A stretch of DNA of 64,000 nt. Origin: Amorphoplanes friuliensis DSM 7358. GTDB taxonomy: Bacteria > Actinomycetota > Actinomycetes > Mycobacteriales > Micromonosporaceae. Under the pieces are notes generated by a model. That model was not told where the DNA came from. It was given only the letters and a program-made list of their open reading frames with translations, and did not search any database. Numbering within the stretch: the stretch's first letter is position 1; each line of letters begins with the position of its first letter. Below, piece after piece: positions 34,462 to 42,803 of this stretch. The position numbers and the translations under genes were made by a program. The stretch covers positions 445,501 through 509,500 of the forward strand of contig NC_022657.1 of assembly GCF_000494755.1 (NCBI RefSeq), written 5' to 3'.

Positions 34462-34983
34462 GTGAAGGAAACTGTCGACCATGACGTGCTGCGTCCGGCT
34501 CCGGGCAGGGAGTCGCCGGACGGCACGGCGGTGCCCGCAAATCCCGATCGGCAGTTCACCCTGCTGGACCGCACGTTCGGCCGTGACGAGATCACCGTGG
34601 TCCGCCACGAGGTCACCGCGCGGCTCGACCGGGCCGGGCTCGGCGACCGTCTCTCCGGCTTCGTCCTCGCGATCAACGAAGTCATCACCAACGTCGTCCT
34701 GCACGCCGGGGGCCACGGCAGGATCGTGCTCTGGGGCACCTCCGGTTCGCTGTGGTGCACGGTGACCGACTCCGGCCCCGGCATCCCGGAGCGATACCGG
34801 CACCCGCCCGAGGTCCCGGAGGCGTTCGAGGTGGGCGGCCGGGGCATCTGGCTGGCGCACCAACTGTGCGACGAGGTGACGATGGCGACGGGCCCGATCG
34901 GGACGACTATCGGACTACGCGTAATCGTCTCCCCACGCAATAACACGTCTGACCTGGTCAACGGGGCATCAACAGGCAACTGA
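34462..34983 (+). CDS. RsbW-like anti-sigma-factor serine kinase (HATPase_c_2)
   Basis: A 173-residue GHKL-fold ATPase. The N box is AINEVITNVVLHA near residue 75, the G1 box is DSGPGIP near residue 110 and the G2 element is GGRGIWLAHQLCDEV near residue 132. Such proteins bind and inhibit sigma factors or phosphorylate anti-anti-sigma proteins; actinomycetes have many. No partner sigma or STAS gene is adjacent, so the target is unknown. GTG 34462 is chosen from the domain extent; the preceding 25 in-frame codons look nonconserved. Confidence 0.83.
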   Translation: MKETVDHDVLRPAPGRESPDGTAVPANPDRQFTLLDRTFGRDEITVVRHEVTARLDRAGLGDRLSGFVLAINEVITNVVLHAGGHGRIVLWGTSGSLWCTVTDSGPGIPERYRHPPEVPEAFEVGGRGIWLAHQLCDEVTMATGPIGTTIGLRVIVSPRNNTSDLVNGASTGN

Positions 34984-35061
34984 ACACGGAATGAAACGCC
35001 GTGGAAATGTCGTCCTGCGCATTGAGGCGTGTTGGCCATCCGGGACGACTACATTGGGCCA

Positions 35062-35799
35062 GTGCTAGGACTACCTCCTCATGTGACGGCCTGCCTCTTC
35101 GACCTCGACGGTGTGCTCACGCAAACCGCTCTGGTGCACAACGCGGCCTGGAAACAGACGTTCGACGCGTTCCTCCAGATCTGGTCCGCCCAGCACGGGC
35201 AGCCGTTCGTGCCGTTCGACTCGGGCGCCGACTACCACCAGTACGTCGACGGCCGGCCGCGCGCCGACGGTGTCCGGACCTTCCTCGCCTCCCGGAGCAT
35301 CACCCTGCCCGAAGGCACGCCCGACGACAGTCCCGACGCGGAGACCGTCAACGGCATCGGCAACCGTAAGAACGAGCTCGTCCTGCAGAAGATCGCCGAG
35401 GGGGCCGTGCAGGTCTACCCCGGCTCGGTCGACTATCTGCACGCCGCCAAGGACGCCGGGCTACGCCGGGCTGTCGTTTCGGCCAGCGCCAACTGTGCGG
35501 ACGTATTGAAAGCGGCCGGTATCGCAGATCTTCTCGAGGTGCGCGTGGACGGTGTGACCGCTCGTGCGGAACACTTGCCGGGCAAGCCCGCGCCGGACAC
35601 CTTCCTCTACGGCGCGAAGCTGCTCGGTGTGGCACGGGAAAACTGTGCCGTCTTCGAGGACGCGCTCGCCGGTGTGGCCGCCGGCAAGGCGGGCGGATTC
35701 GGCATCGTGATCGGTGTGGACCGTGTCGGTCAGGCCGACGCACTGCGGGAGCACGGCGCTGACATCGTCGTGCAGGACCTCGCCGAGCTCCTGAAGTAA
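35062..35799 (+). CDS. HAD-superfamily beta-phosphoglucomutase-like enzyme
   Basis: A 245-residue subfamily IA HAD enzyme. Motif I is CLFDLDGVLTQTA (nucleophile and acid/base Asp), motif II is AVVSASANC, the motif III Lys is in LPGKPAPDTFLYGAK and motif IV is AVFEDALAGVAAG. The order and the GH65 gene 40 bp downstream indicate beta-phosphoglucomutase, which converts beta-glucose 1-phosphate to glucose 6-phosphate. From memory, Rv3400-Rv3401 have the same arrangement. A TACATT box lies 6 nt before GTG 35062, pointing to a leaderless transcript; an in-frame GTG at 35029 is the alternative. Confidence 0.88.
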   Translation: MLGLPPHVTACLFDLDGVLTQTALVHNAAWKQTFDAFLQIWSAQHGQPFVPFDSGADYHQYVDGRPRADGVRTFLASRSITLPEGTPDDSPDAETVNGIGNRKNELVLQKIAEGAVQVYPGSVDYLHAAKDAGLRRAVVSASANCADVLKAAGIADLLEVRVDGVTARAEHLPGKPAPDTFLYGAKLLGVARENCAVFEDALAGVAAGKAGGFGIVIGVDRVGQADALREHGADIVVQDLAELLK

Positions 35800-35838
35800 G
35801 ACCCCTTTACAGACTTTCTCATTTCGAGAGGCACCACC

Positions 35839-38205
35839 GTGATCCGTGAACGGGCCTACCCCGTCGACCCCTGGCACATCAGGGAGACTCGGCTGGACCT
35901 GGACCTGCTGGCTCAGTCCGAGTCGGTCTTCGCCCTGGCCAACGGCCACATCGGCATCCGGGGGAACCTGGACGAGGGCGAGCCGCACGGCCTGCCCGGC
36001 ACCTATCTGAACTCGTTCTACGAGCTGCGGCCGCTGCCGTACGCCGAGGCGGGCTACGGGTTCCCCGAGTCGGGCCAGACCATGGTCAACGTCACCAACG
36101 CCAAGCTCATGCGGCTTCTCGTCGACGACGAGCCGTTCGACGTGCGGTACGGCGAGCTGCGCTCCCACGAGCGCACCCTGGACCTGCGCGCGGGCACGCT
36201 CGAGCGGATCGTGGAATGGGTCTCGCCCTCCGGGCAGGCGATCCGGGTCCGCACCGTGCGCATGGTGTCGTTCACCCAGCGGGCGGTCGTCGCCTTCCTC
36301 TACGAGGTCGAGCCGCTGACCAGCTCCGCCCGGCTGATCCTCCAGTCGGAGCTGGTCGCCAACGAGCAGCTCCCGCCGACCAGCAAGGACCCCCGGGTCG
36401 CGGCTGTGCTCGATCACCCGCTGCAGGCCGAGGAGATGCTGGAGCAGCGCACCGGCGGCCTGCTCGTGCACCGCACCAAGGCGAGTGACCTGCGGATGGC
36501 CGCGGCGATGGAACACCTCGTCGAGGCGCCGGGCAAGCACGCCATCACCACCGAGGGGCACCCGGACTGGCTCCGGACCACGGTCGCCACCAAGCTCGAG
36601 CCGGGGCAGAAGCTGCGGGTCGTCAAGCTGGCCGCGTACGGCTGGTCCAGCAACCGCTCGCTGCCCGCGGTGCGGGACCAGGTCGGTGCCGCGCTCGCCA
36701 GCGCCCGTCTGGACGGCTGGGAGGGCCTGGTCGAGGCCCAGCGTGATTACCTCGACGCCTTCTGGGACCACTCCGACGTCAAGGTGGAGGGTGACCCGGA
36801 GGTGCAGCAGGCCGTGCGCTTCGGGCTCTACCACACGCTGCAGGCCGGTGCCCGCGCCGAGCAGCGGCCCATCGGGTCCAAGGGCCTCACCGGCCCGGGA
36901 TACGACGGCCACACCTTCTGGGACGCCGAGACGTTTGTCCTCCCGGCGCTCACCTACACGCAGCCGGCCGCCGCGGCGGACGTGCTGCGCTGGCGGCACT
37001 CCACTCTGGATCTTGCCCGGGAGCGCGCGCAGACCCTCGGGTTGCAGGGCGCGGCCTTCCCGTGGCGCACCATCCGCGGGCAGGAGTGCTCGGCCTACTG
37101 GCCGGCCGGCACCGCGGGCTTCCACATCGGCGCCGACATCGCCGACGCGGTGCGCCGGTACGTCTCGGCCACCGGTGACTACGACTTCGAGCGTGACTAC
37201 GGTCTCGAGCTGCTCGTGGAGACCGCCCGCCTGTGGCGTTCGCTGGGGCATCACGACCGGCACGGCCGTTTCCACATCGACGGCGTCACCGGCCCCGACG
37301 AGTACACCGCCGTGGTCGACGACAACATCTACACCAACCTGATGGCGCAGCAGAACATGTTCGCCGCGGCCGACGCGGCCAAGCGGCACCCGGACCTCGC
37401 CCGCAAGCTGGGCGTGGACGACGAGGAGTCGGCGTCGTGGCGGGACGCGGCGGCCTCGGTGCACATCCCGTACGACCGGGAGCTCGGGGTGCACCAGCAG
37501 TCGGAGGGCTTCACGCGGCTGCAGGAGTGGGACTTCCAGAACACTCCGCCGGAGGTCTACCCGCTGCTGCTGAACTACCCGTACTTCGACCTGTACCGCA
37601 AGCAGGTGGTCAAGCAGGCCGACCTGGTCATGGCCATGTACGTGCGCGGTGACGCCTTCACCCCCGAGGAGAAGGCGCGCAACTTCGCGTACTACGAGGC
37701 GCGGACGGTCCGGGACTCGTCGCTGTCGGCGTGCATCCAGGCCGTGATGGCGGCCGAGGTGGGTCACCTCGAGCTGGCCCACGACTACCTGGGTGAAGCC
37801 GCCCTGATGGACCTGCACGACCTGCACCAGAACGCCCGTGACGGCGTCCACGTGGCTTCCCTGGCCGGCTCCTGGATCGCCCTCGTGGCCGGTCTGGGCG
37901 GCATGCGGGACTCGAACGGCCAGCTGTCGTTCGCGCCGCGCCTGCCCAGCCGGATCAACGGCCTGGAGTTCTCCCTGCTCTGGCGCGGCCTGCGGCTGCG
38001 GGTGGAGGTCACGGCGGACGAGGTCACCTACTCGCTGCGCAACGGCGGTGGTTCGGCCCGGCTGGACCTCCTGCACCACGGCAAGGAGGTCACGATCACC
38101 CAGGTGAAGCCGGTCGTGCTGCCGATCCCGCCGCAGGGCCCGATGGGCCCGGCGCCGACGCAGCCGGCCGGTCGGGCCCCGGTCCGCCGGGCCACCGGCA
38201 GCTGA
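35839..38205 (+). CDS. GH65 disaccharide phosphorylase (maltose/trehalose/kojibiose type)
   Basis: A 788-residue glycoside hydrolase family 65 enzyme with an N-terminal beta-sandwich (to about residue 270) and an (alpha/alpha)6 barrel. The catalytic acid is Glu488 in HIDGVTGPDEYTAVVDDN. KQADLVMAMY and HQNARDGVHVASLAGSW form the phosphate site. It releases beta-glucose 1-phosphate from an alpha-linked disaccharide, which the adjacent mutase can use. Which disaccharide cannot be read with confidence. CGAGAGG lies before GTG 35839, and a strong hairpin terminator follows. Confidence 0.9.
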   Translation: MIRERAYPVDPWHIRETRLDLDLLAQSESVFALANGHIGIRGNLDEGEPHGLPGTYLNSFYELRPLPYAEAGYGFPESGQTMVNVTNAKLMRLLVDDEPFDVRYGELRSHERTLDLRAGTLERIVEWVSPSGQAIRVRTVRMVSFTQRAVVAFLYEVEPLTSSARLILQSELVANEQLPPTSKDPRVAAVLDHPLQAEEMLEQRTGGLLVHRTKASDLRMAAAMEHLVEAPGKHAITTEGHPDWLRTTVATKLEPGQKLRVVKLAAYGWSSNRSLPAVRDQVGAALASARLDGWEGLVEAQRDYLDAFWDHSDVKVEGDPEVQQAVRFGLYHTLQAGARAEQRPIGSKGLTGPGYDGHTFWDAETFVLPALTYTQPAAAADVLRWRHSTLDLARERAQTLGLQGAAFPWRTIRGQECSAYWPAGTAGFHIGADIADAVRRYVSATGDYDFERDYGLELLVETARLWRSLGHHDRHGRFHIDGVTGPDEYTAVVDDNIYTNLMAQQNMFAAADAAKRHPDLARKLGVDDEESASWRDAAASVHIPYDRELGVHQQSEGFTRLQEWDFQNTPPEVYPLLLNYPYFDLYRKQVVKQADLVMAMYVRGDAFTPEEKARNFAYYEARTVRDSSLSACIQAVMAAEVGHLELAHDYLGEAALMDLHDLHQNARDGVHVASLAGSWIALVAGLGGMRDSNGQLSFAPRLPSRINGLEFSLLWRGLRLRVEVTADEVTYSLRNGGGSARLDLLHHGKEVTITQVKPVVLPIPPQGPMGPAPTQPAGRAPVRRATGS

Positions 38206-38220
38206 CCGAGCTACAGCAAG

Positions 38221-38251
38221 AAGCCCCCGTCCTCGAGGAGGACGGGGGCTT
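38221..38251. terminator. Strong intrinsic terminator
   Basis: A 14-bp perfect stem, AAGCCCCCGTCCTC (38221-38234) with its complement at 38238-38251, closes on a GAG loop. On the plus strand TTCTGTTGG follows and on the minus strand a short A/T stretch, so it can end both the GH65 operon and the convergent gene at 38272. Confidence 0.9.
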
Positions 38252-38271
38252 TCTGTTGGTCCGGAGCAGCG

Positions 38272-39294
38272 CTAAAGCATCGAGACGTGGACGTGGTCCG
38301 TGTGGTCGGACGGGCCGGAGTAGGACTTCCAGCCGGTCGCCGGGAACCAGATCTGTCTGTTCCAGATGACGTACAGGATGCCGAGCCGGTCGGCGTTACG
38401 GACCAGGAACGCCATCAGGTTGTTGCCGTACTCCCGGGTGTCCTGGTTGTGCCAGGGGGCGAAGCCGCTGTTCTGCAGGGACCAGTCGCAGGCCCGGCCC
38501 TTGGGATGCTCGAACGGTCCGCCGTTGCGGTGACAGCCGACGAACCTCTTGAACTTCGCCTTCTTGACTTCCTTGTACATGTGGAAGGTCCGCGGGGTGA
38601 TGCAGCCGCTGGTCGTCGGGTCGTTCACGCTGCACGACTCCGGGCCGAAATCGCCGTCGGAGTTGCGGGGAGCGGGGGCCGCCACCGGTGACTTGGAGAG
38701 GACAAAGCCGCCGGTCACGGACTTGCCGCCGACCTTGGCCAGGGCGTTCTCCGCCGACTCCTTCTGCTTTTTCATCGAGGCCAGATTCTGCTGCTGGGCC
38801 TTGACCTCCTGATCGAGGCGGGCCTTCTGCGTGCTGACGTCGTCGATCGCCTCGTACAGCTCGTGCAGCTTGCCGTCGTTGATGGCGTTGATCTCCTCGA
38901 GGGAGACCGCCTTCTTGAGGAAGCCGTCCGGGCCGTCGGTGTTGAGCAGGAAGCCCATCGTCGAGATGCCACCGGTGCGGTACTGCTGGGCCGCGACCGC
39001 GCCGACCTCGGGGAGCAGAGAGTCCCGCCGGGTCTCGGCATTCTTGACCTTGAGGGCCAGACCCAGCTGGGTCTTGGTCGACTTCGCAACCGCTGATTTG
39101 GCCGCCAGGAAGCGTCGTCCCGTGGAGTCGAGGACGTCGTTCAGGAGCGGATCGTCATCGCCGTCGTCGGCGGTCGACGACTTCTTGTCGTCGTCGGGGT
39201 CGGCGCTCGCCGGTGATGCGGGCACGAGCAGCATCGTGACCGCTACGAGCGGTGCCAGGGCGAGAACGAGCCACCGGCGGGGTCTTGCCGTCAT
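38272..39294 (-). CDS. Secreted coiled-coil protein with LAS-type putative peptidase domain (c-di-AMP riboswitch controlled)
   Basis: A 340-residue exported protein: Sec signal peptide to about residue 32 (ASPASA cleavage), an acidic stretch, coiled coil at about residues 55-195, a short linker and a C-terminal domain from about residue 220. That domain holds HPKGRACDW (H-x6-D) and DHTDHVHVSM (HxH), the metal-ligand pattern of LAS/M15 peptidases, so peptidoglycan cleavage is inferred. GGAAGGA precedes the ATG. It is a paralogue of the divergent gene at 39856, and both have their own ydaO riboswitch. Confidence 0.82.
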   Translation of the reverse strand: MTARPRRWLVLALAPLVAVTMLLVPASPASADPDDDKKSSTADDGDDDPLLNDVLDSTGRRFLAAKSAVAKSTKTQLGLALKVKNAETRRDSLLPEVGAVAAQQYRTGGISTMGFLLNTDGPDGFLKKAVSLEEINAINDGKLHELYEAIDDVSTQKARLDQEVKAQQQNLASMKKQKESAENALAKVGGKSVTGGFVLSKSPVAAPAPRNSDGDFGPESCSVNDPTTSGCITPRTFHMYKEVKKAKFKRFVGCHRNGGPFEHPKGRACDWSLQNSGFAPWHNQDTREYGNNLMAFLVRNADRLGILYVIWNRQIWFPATGWKSYSGPSDHTDHVHVSML

Positions 39295-39313
39295 TCACAA
39301 TCCTTCCGCGTGA

Positions 39314-39430
39314 CCACCGACCGGGTTAGCTGACGGGTTCGGGACGGAAGCGATCCCTACCACGGTTACGTGGATTCACCCCACTACTACACATGGGTCC
39401 CCGGCTCGCCTCGCGGCGATTAGGCGGTGG
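39314..39430 (-). promoter_or_regulatory. c-di-AMP (ydaO/yuaA) riboswitch upstream of the 38272-39294 gene
   Basis: Read on the minus strand, this 117-nt leader has AGCCGGGGACCCA, GGGGTGAATCC, GGTAGGGA, TCCCGAACCCGTCAGCTAA and a closing CCACCG/CGGTGG stem (39425-39430 with 39314-39319). These are the hallmark elements of the ydaO class. In actinobacteria the class usually controls wall hydrolases and is an OFF switch for c-di-AMP. It ends 20 nt before the start codon. Confidence 0.93.
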
Positions 39431-39721
39431 GCTGCCGGCACCTTGGGGGCGGTGCCTTCTTGGCAGTGACCGGCGGCCAGCTTACCTGACAACTGCCCTG
39501 GTGACAGTCCGGCAACGGTGGTGAAAAGCGTTACCCGGCAACGACTTTCCGTTACTGCTCGATGGAATGACGCAGGTCATAGCCCGTAACGGCACATCAA
39601 TGTGAGTCGTTGCATTCTTTCCGTCACGAAATCACGCCGCGTATTTGCATTGTTGCGCTCAGTACGACACCTGTCGATTCGTGACATCGATGGGTAGTGT
39701 TCGTCACGGTCTCACAGCAGA
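39431..39721. promoter_or_regulatory. Divergent promoter region between the two riboswitches
   Basis: These 291 bp are less GC-rich than the surroundings and hold no gene. They contain several GTTAC/GTAAC and CGTCAC/GTGACG words (for example around 39528-39555 and 39620-39710), which could bind a shared regulator. I could not fix either promoter; TAGTGT at 39695-39700 is a weak -10 candidate for the plus strand. Confidence 0.5.
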
Positions 39722-39837
39722 CCGCCGCCTAATCGCCGCAAGGCGAGCCGGGGACCCACCCGTGTTATGGGGTGAATCCACGTCACAGTGGTAGGGATCG
39801 CTTCCGTCCCGAACCCGTCAGCTAACTCGGTCGGCGG
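39722..39837 (+). promoter_or_regulatory. c-di-AMP (ydaO/yuaA) riboswitch upstream of the 39856-40935 gene
   Basis: This 116-nt leader has the same ordered elements as the minus-strand copy: AGCCGGGGACCCA, GGGGTGAATCC, GGTAGGGA and TCCCGAACCCGTCAGCTAA, closed by CCGCCG (39722-39727) with CGGCGG (39832-39837). It ends 18 nt before the GTG start. Confidence 0.94.
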
Positions 39838-39855
39838 CCGACGGAAGGAAAGCAC

Positions 39856-40935
39856 GTGAGGCTCAAACCTGCCCGCCGGCGATTAGCGACCGTCCTCGCG
39901 GCGCTCGTCGCCACCACGGGTCTGGCACTCGTCGCCCCGTCCTCCGCCTCGGCGTCACCCCGGCCGCTCGCCGCGCCCGGTGACTCGGGCGACGACGGTG
40001 AGGGCGGCTCGAAGTCCCTGGTCCAGCAGCTCGAGGCGGCGTCCAAGGGCTTCGTCGAGGCCAAGGAGGCCCTGGCGACCTCCAGGAAGCGCCAGCAGCA
40101 GCTGATCGACAAGCTCAAGGAGATCAACACCGAGCTCGGCCCGAAGCAGGCGGCGCTGGACGACATCGTCCAGCAGTCGTACCGCACCGGGCGGCTCGGG
40201 CCGATGACCGCGCTGGTCACCGCCGACTCCACCGGCAGCATGCTGGACCGCGTACAGACCCTGGAGACGATCGCGGTCAAGCAGGACCGGGCCGTCCGCG
40301 ATCTGAAGGACTCGAAGACGCAGCAGGAGCAGGCGAAGGTCGCGATCGACGCCGAGATCCGCGACCAGCAGCGTCAGCTCACCGTCATGGCCAAGCGCAA
40401 GACGCAGGCCGAGAACGCCCTGAAGGCCGCCAACGCGGCCAGTGGCAGCTCCGACGCCTCGGACTCGTCCGGTGGCAGCAGCTCCAGCGACGGCGGCAGC
40501 AGCTCGAAGGCCGCCGCGGCGCCGCGGAACTCCAACGGTGAGCTGCCCAACGAGTCCTGCAGCATCAACGACCCCACCTCGTCCGGCTGCATCACGCCGC
40601 GCACGCTGCACGCGATGAAGGAAGCCAAGAAGGACGGCTTCACACGCTTCGTCGCATGCTTCCGGCAGCAGAACAGCGGCGAGCACCCCAAGGGTCGTGC
40701 CTGTGACTTCGCCGCCGACAAGAACGGCTTCGGCGGCGACGCCACAGGCAGCAGCAAGACGTACGGCAACCAGCTGGCGAACTACTTCATCAACAATGCG
40801 AGCCGGCTGGGTGTGCTCTACGTGATCTGGTTCCGGCGGATCTGGCTACCGAGCAGCGGCTGGAAGTCGTACTCGGGGGCCGGTGGGGATCCGTCGAGTG
40901 ATCACACCAACCACGTGCATCTCTCGATGCGCTAG
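39856..40935 (+). CDS. Secreted coiled-coil protein with LAS-type putative peptidase domain, paralogue of the divergent gene
   Basis: A 359-residue exported protein with an Arg-rich signal peptide (ASAS cleavage near residue 34), a coiled coil at about residues 55-200, a Ser/Gly/Asp linker at about 200-220 and a C-terminal domain. HPKGRACDF and DHTNHVHLSM give the same H-x6-D and HxH metal-ligand pattern as its paralogue, and SCSINDPTSSGCITPRTLH is shared almost exactly. It is likely a wall hydrolase or DD-peptidase-like enzyme. GGAAGGAAAG precedes GTG 39856. The coiled coil resembles those of NlpC/P60 wall enzymes. Confidence 0.85.
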   Translation: MRLKPARRRLATVLAALVATTGLALVAPSSASASPRPLAAPGDSGDDGEGGSKSLVQQLEAASKGFVEAKEALATSRKRQQQLIDKLKEINTELGPKQAALDDIVQQSYRTGRLGPMTALVTADSTGSMLDRVQTLETIAVKQDRAVRDLKDSKTQQEQAKVAIDAEIRDQQRQLTVMAKRKTQAENALKAANAASGSSDASDSSGGSSSSDGGSSSKAAAAPRNSNGELPNESCSINDPTSSGCITPRTLHAMKEAKKDGFTRFVACFRQQNSGEHPKGRACDFAADKNGFGGDATGSSKTYGNQLANYFINNASRLGVLYVIWFRRIWLPSSGWKSYSGAGGDPSSDHTNHVHLSMR

Positions 40936-40956
40936 CTCCGGCGGGGAGTGCGGGGC

Positions 40957-41742
40957 CTACCGCTTGGTGTAGGCCTCGTACTCCTTCAGGACCTCGTCGG
41001 TCGGGCCGTCCGCGCGGATCAGTCCCGACTCGAGCCAGATCGCGCGTTCGCAGGTGTCCCGGATCGACTGCTCGCTGTGGCTGACCAGGAAGACCGTGCC
41101 GGCCTGGGCGCGCAGATCGCGGACCCGCTGCTCGCTGCGCCGGCGGAACTTCGCGTCACCCGTCGCCAGCGCCTCGTCGATCAGCAGGACGTCGTGCTTC
41201 TTTGCCGCCGCGATCGAGAACCGCAGCCGCGCCGCCATGCCCGACGAGTACGTCCGCATCGGCAGCGAGCTGAAGTCCCCGCGTTCGTTGATCCCGGAGA
41301 ACTCGATGATGTCCTTGGTCTGGGCCTTCACCTCGGCCGGGCTCATGCCCATGGCGAGGCAGCCCAGGACGACGTTGCGCTCGCCCGGCAGGTCGTTCAT
41401 CAGGGCGGCGTTGACACCGAGCAGCGACGGCTGCCCGGCGGCGTAGATCGCGCCCTTCTCCACCGGCAGCAGACCGGCGATGGCCCGCAGCAGGGTCGAC
41501 TTCCCGGAGCCGTTGGTGCCGATCAGACCGACGGCCTCACCCTTGTACGCGACGAAGCTGACGCCCTTGATCGCGTGCACCTCGCGCAGTGTCGCGGGCT
41601 TGGCACCGGTCACGATGCGCTTGAAGCTCGCCAGCGGGCTGCCCGTGCCGGGCGTGGCCGACTGGTGCACCCGGTAGACCACGTGAGCGTCGTCGACGAT
41701 GATCGTCGGATCGCGCCGGTCGTTGCTGGAGACGTCAGCCAC
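40957..41742 (-). CDS. Polysaccharide/teichoic-acid ABC exporter ATPase (TagH/Wzt-like)
   Basis: A 261-residue ATPase. Walker A is GTNGSGKST near residue 75, the signature is YSSGMAARL, Walker B is VLLIDEALATGD and the switch is VSHSEQS. YSSGM in place of LSGGQ and the long N-terminus are marks of the TagH/Wzt/KpsT export family. It pairs with the ABC-2 permease whose 3' end overlaps its start by 8 nt. Together they likely export a lipid-linked cell-wall polymer; the GT2/TagF-type gene 8 kb upstream could make it. GTG 41742 is the start. Confidence 0.9.
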   Translation of the reverse strand: MADVSSNDRRDPTIIVDDAHVVYRVHQSATPGTGSPLASFKRIVTGAKPATLREVHAIKGVSFVAYKGEAVGLIGTNGSGKSTLLRAIAGLLPVEKGAIYAAGQPSLLGVNAALMNDLPGERNVVLGCLAMGMSPAEVKAQTKDIIEFSGINERGDFSSLPMRTYSSGMAARLRFSIAAAKKHDVLLIDEALATGDAKFRRRSEQRVRDLRAQAGTVFLVSHSEQSIRDTCERAIWLESGLIRADGPTDEVLKEYEAYTKR

Positions 41743-42631
41743 GGCCGTACCCCTTCTCTCCGCGCCAGAAGTAGACGTAACCGCCGAGCCCGGCCACGAG
41801 GGCCCAGGCGACGGCCTCGAGCCACAGCACGCCGGCGGGCGCCGCCAGCGGCACGTCCTCCATCAGTGCGTGCCGCATGAGGTCGATGAAGACGAGCAGC
41901 GGGTTGGCCTCGACCACGGCCAGCTTCCAGCCGCTGAGGTGCTCGGTGAAGCGGGTCACCGGGTAGAGCACGGCCGAGCCGTACAGCCAGATCCGCATGA
42001 TGAACGGCACCAGTTGCTTGAAGTCGGCGACCTTGGAGCCGAGGCGGGCCACGGCCATCGCCAGACCGGCGTTGAAGATCGACTGGAGCAGGAAGATCGG
42101 GACGATCAGCAGCCATTCCCAGGTGATGCGCTCACCGAAGGCCAGCACGATGACCATGAGGACGGCCAGCGAGGCGATCATGTTGCGGATCTCGACCATG
42201 ACGATGGCCAGCGGCAGGCTGGCCCGCGGGAAGTGCAGGGCGCGGATCATGCCCAGGTTGCCGCTGATCGCCTGGATGCCGGCCTGCACCACCGACTGGG
42301 TGAAGCCGAAGATGAAAACGCCGGTGCAGAGGTACGCGACGAAGTTGTCGATGCCGCTCTTGGTGTTGAGGACGACACCGAAGATCACGTAGTAGACCGC
42401 TGCGTTGATCAGCGGCGTCAGCACCTGCCAGAAGATGCCGAGCCGGGTGCGGCCGAGCGCGGAGGAGACCTTGGCATTGGCGAACGACGTGATGAAGTGC
42501 CGGTAGGACCACAGCTGCCGCGAGTAGTCGCGCAGGCTGGGGAGCTTGCCGGCAGCGCTCAGGCCGTGCTTGCGGGCCAGCTCCTTGAGCGAGAGGCCGG
42601 TTTCGGAATCGGCGACCGCCGTAGGGGGCAT
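41735..42631 (-). CDS. ABC-2 type polysaccharide/teichoic-acid export permease (TagG-like)
   Basis: A 298-residue permease with about six membrane helices and a cytoplasmic N-terminus. LGRTRLGIFWQVLTPLINAAVYYVIFG (in parts) near residue 55 is the ABC-2 family opening; FPRASLPLAIVMVEIRN and NPLLVFIDLMRHAL are typical of TagG/RfbD proteins. ATG 42631 is chosen by homology and because upstream in-frame codons run through the promoter region of the divergent TetR gene. CACACT-gaca-AGTGTG at 42695-42710 could be a control site. Confidence 0.87.
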   Translation of the reverse strand: MPPTAVADSETGLSLKELARKHGLSAAGKLPSLRDYSRQLWSYRHFITSFANAKVSSALGRTRLGIFWQVLTPLINAAVYYVIFGVVLNTKSGIDNFVAYLCTGVFIFGFTQSVVQAGIQAISGNLGMIRALHFPRASLPLAIVMVEIRNMIASLAVLMVIVLAFGERITWEWLLIVPIFLLQSIFNAGLAMAVARLGSKVADFKQLVPFIMRIWLYGSAVLYPVTRFTEHLSGWKLAVVEANPLLVFIDLMRHALMEDVPLAAPAGVLWLEAVAWALVAGLGGYVYFWRGEKGYGRG

Positions 42632-42769
42632 GGGGTGGCGCTCCGATCTGGTCGGTCCGGTGGGGGTCGAAGACCTCGGTGCATCGTCCGGGAACACACT
42701 GACAAGTGTGCGCCGATGGAACGGGATCGTATCGACGCTGGGCCCGAAACTATCCGAATGAGCGCCAGA

Positions 42770-42797
42770 ACGCAACCGTTGCGTCCTCGCGTATAGT
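42770..42797 (+). promoter_or_regulatory. Palindromic TetR operator next to -10 box
   Basis: ACGCAACCGTTGCGT (42770-42784) is a perfect 7-1-7 palindrome. TATAGT at 42792-42797 is a good -10 box, 6 nt before the TetR GTG. Binding of the TetR product here would block its own leaderless promoter (inference). Confidence 0.6.
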
Positions 42798-42803
42798 GAC
42801 CCC

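Noticed and set aside
35461-38079. A long open frame antisense to GH65
   Set aside because: The GH65 protein is full-length and has its catalytic motifs; the antisense frame lacks any recognisable domain.
28649-42631. Complete teichoic-acid biosynthesis cluster
   Set aside because: There is a polymerase-like enzyme and an exporter, but no TagA, TagO, TagD or other priming enzymes, and unrelated genes lie between.
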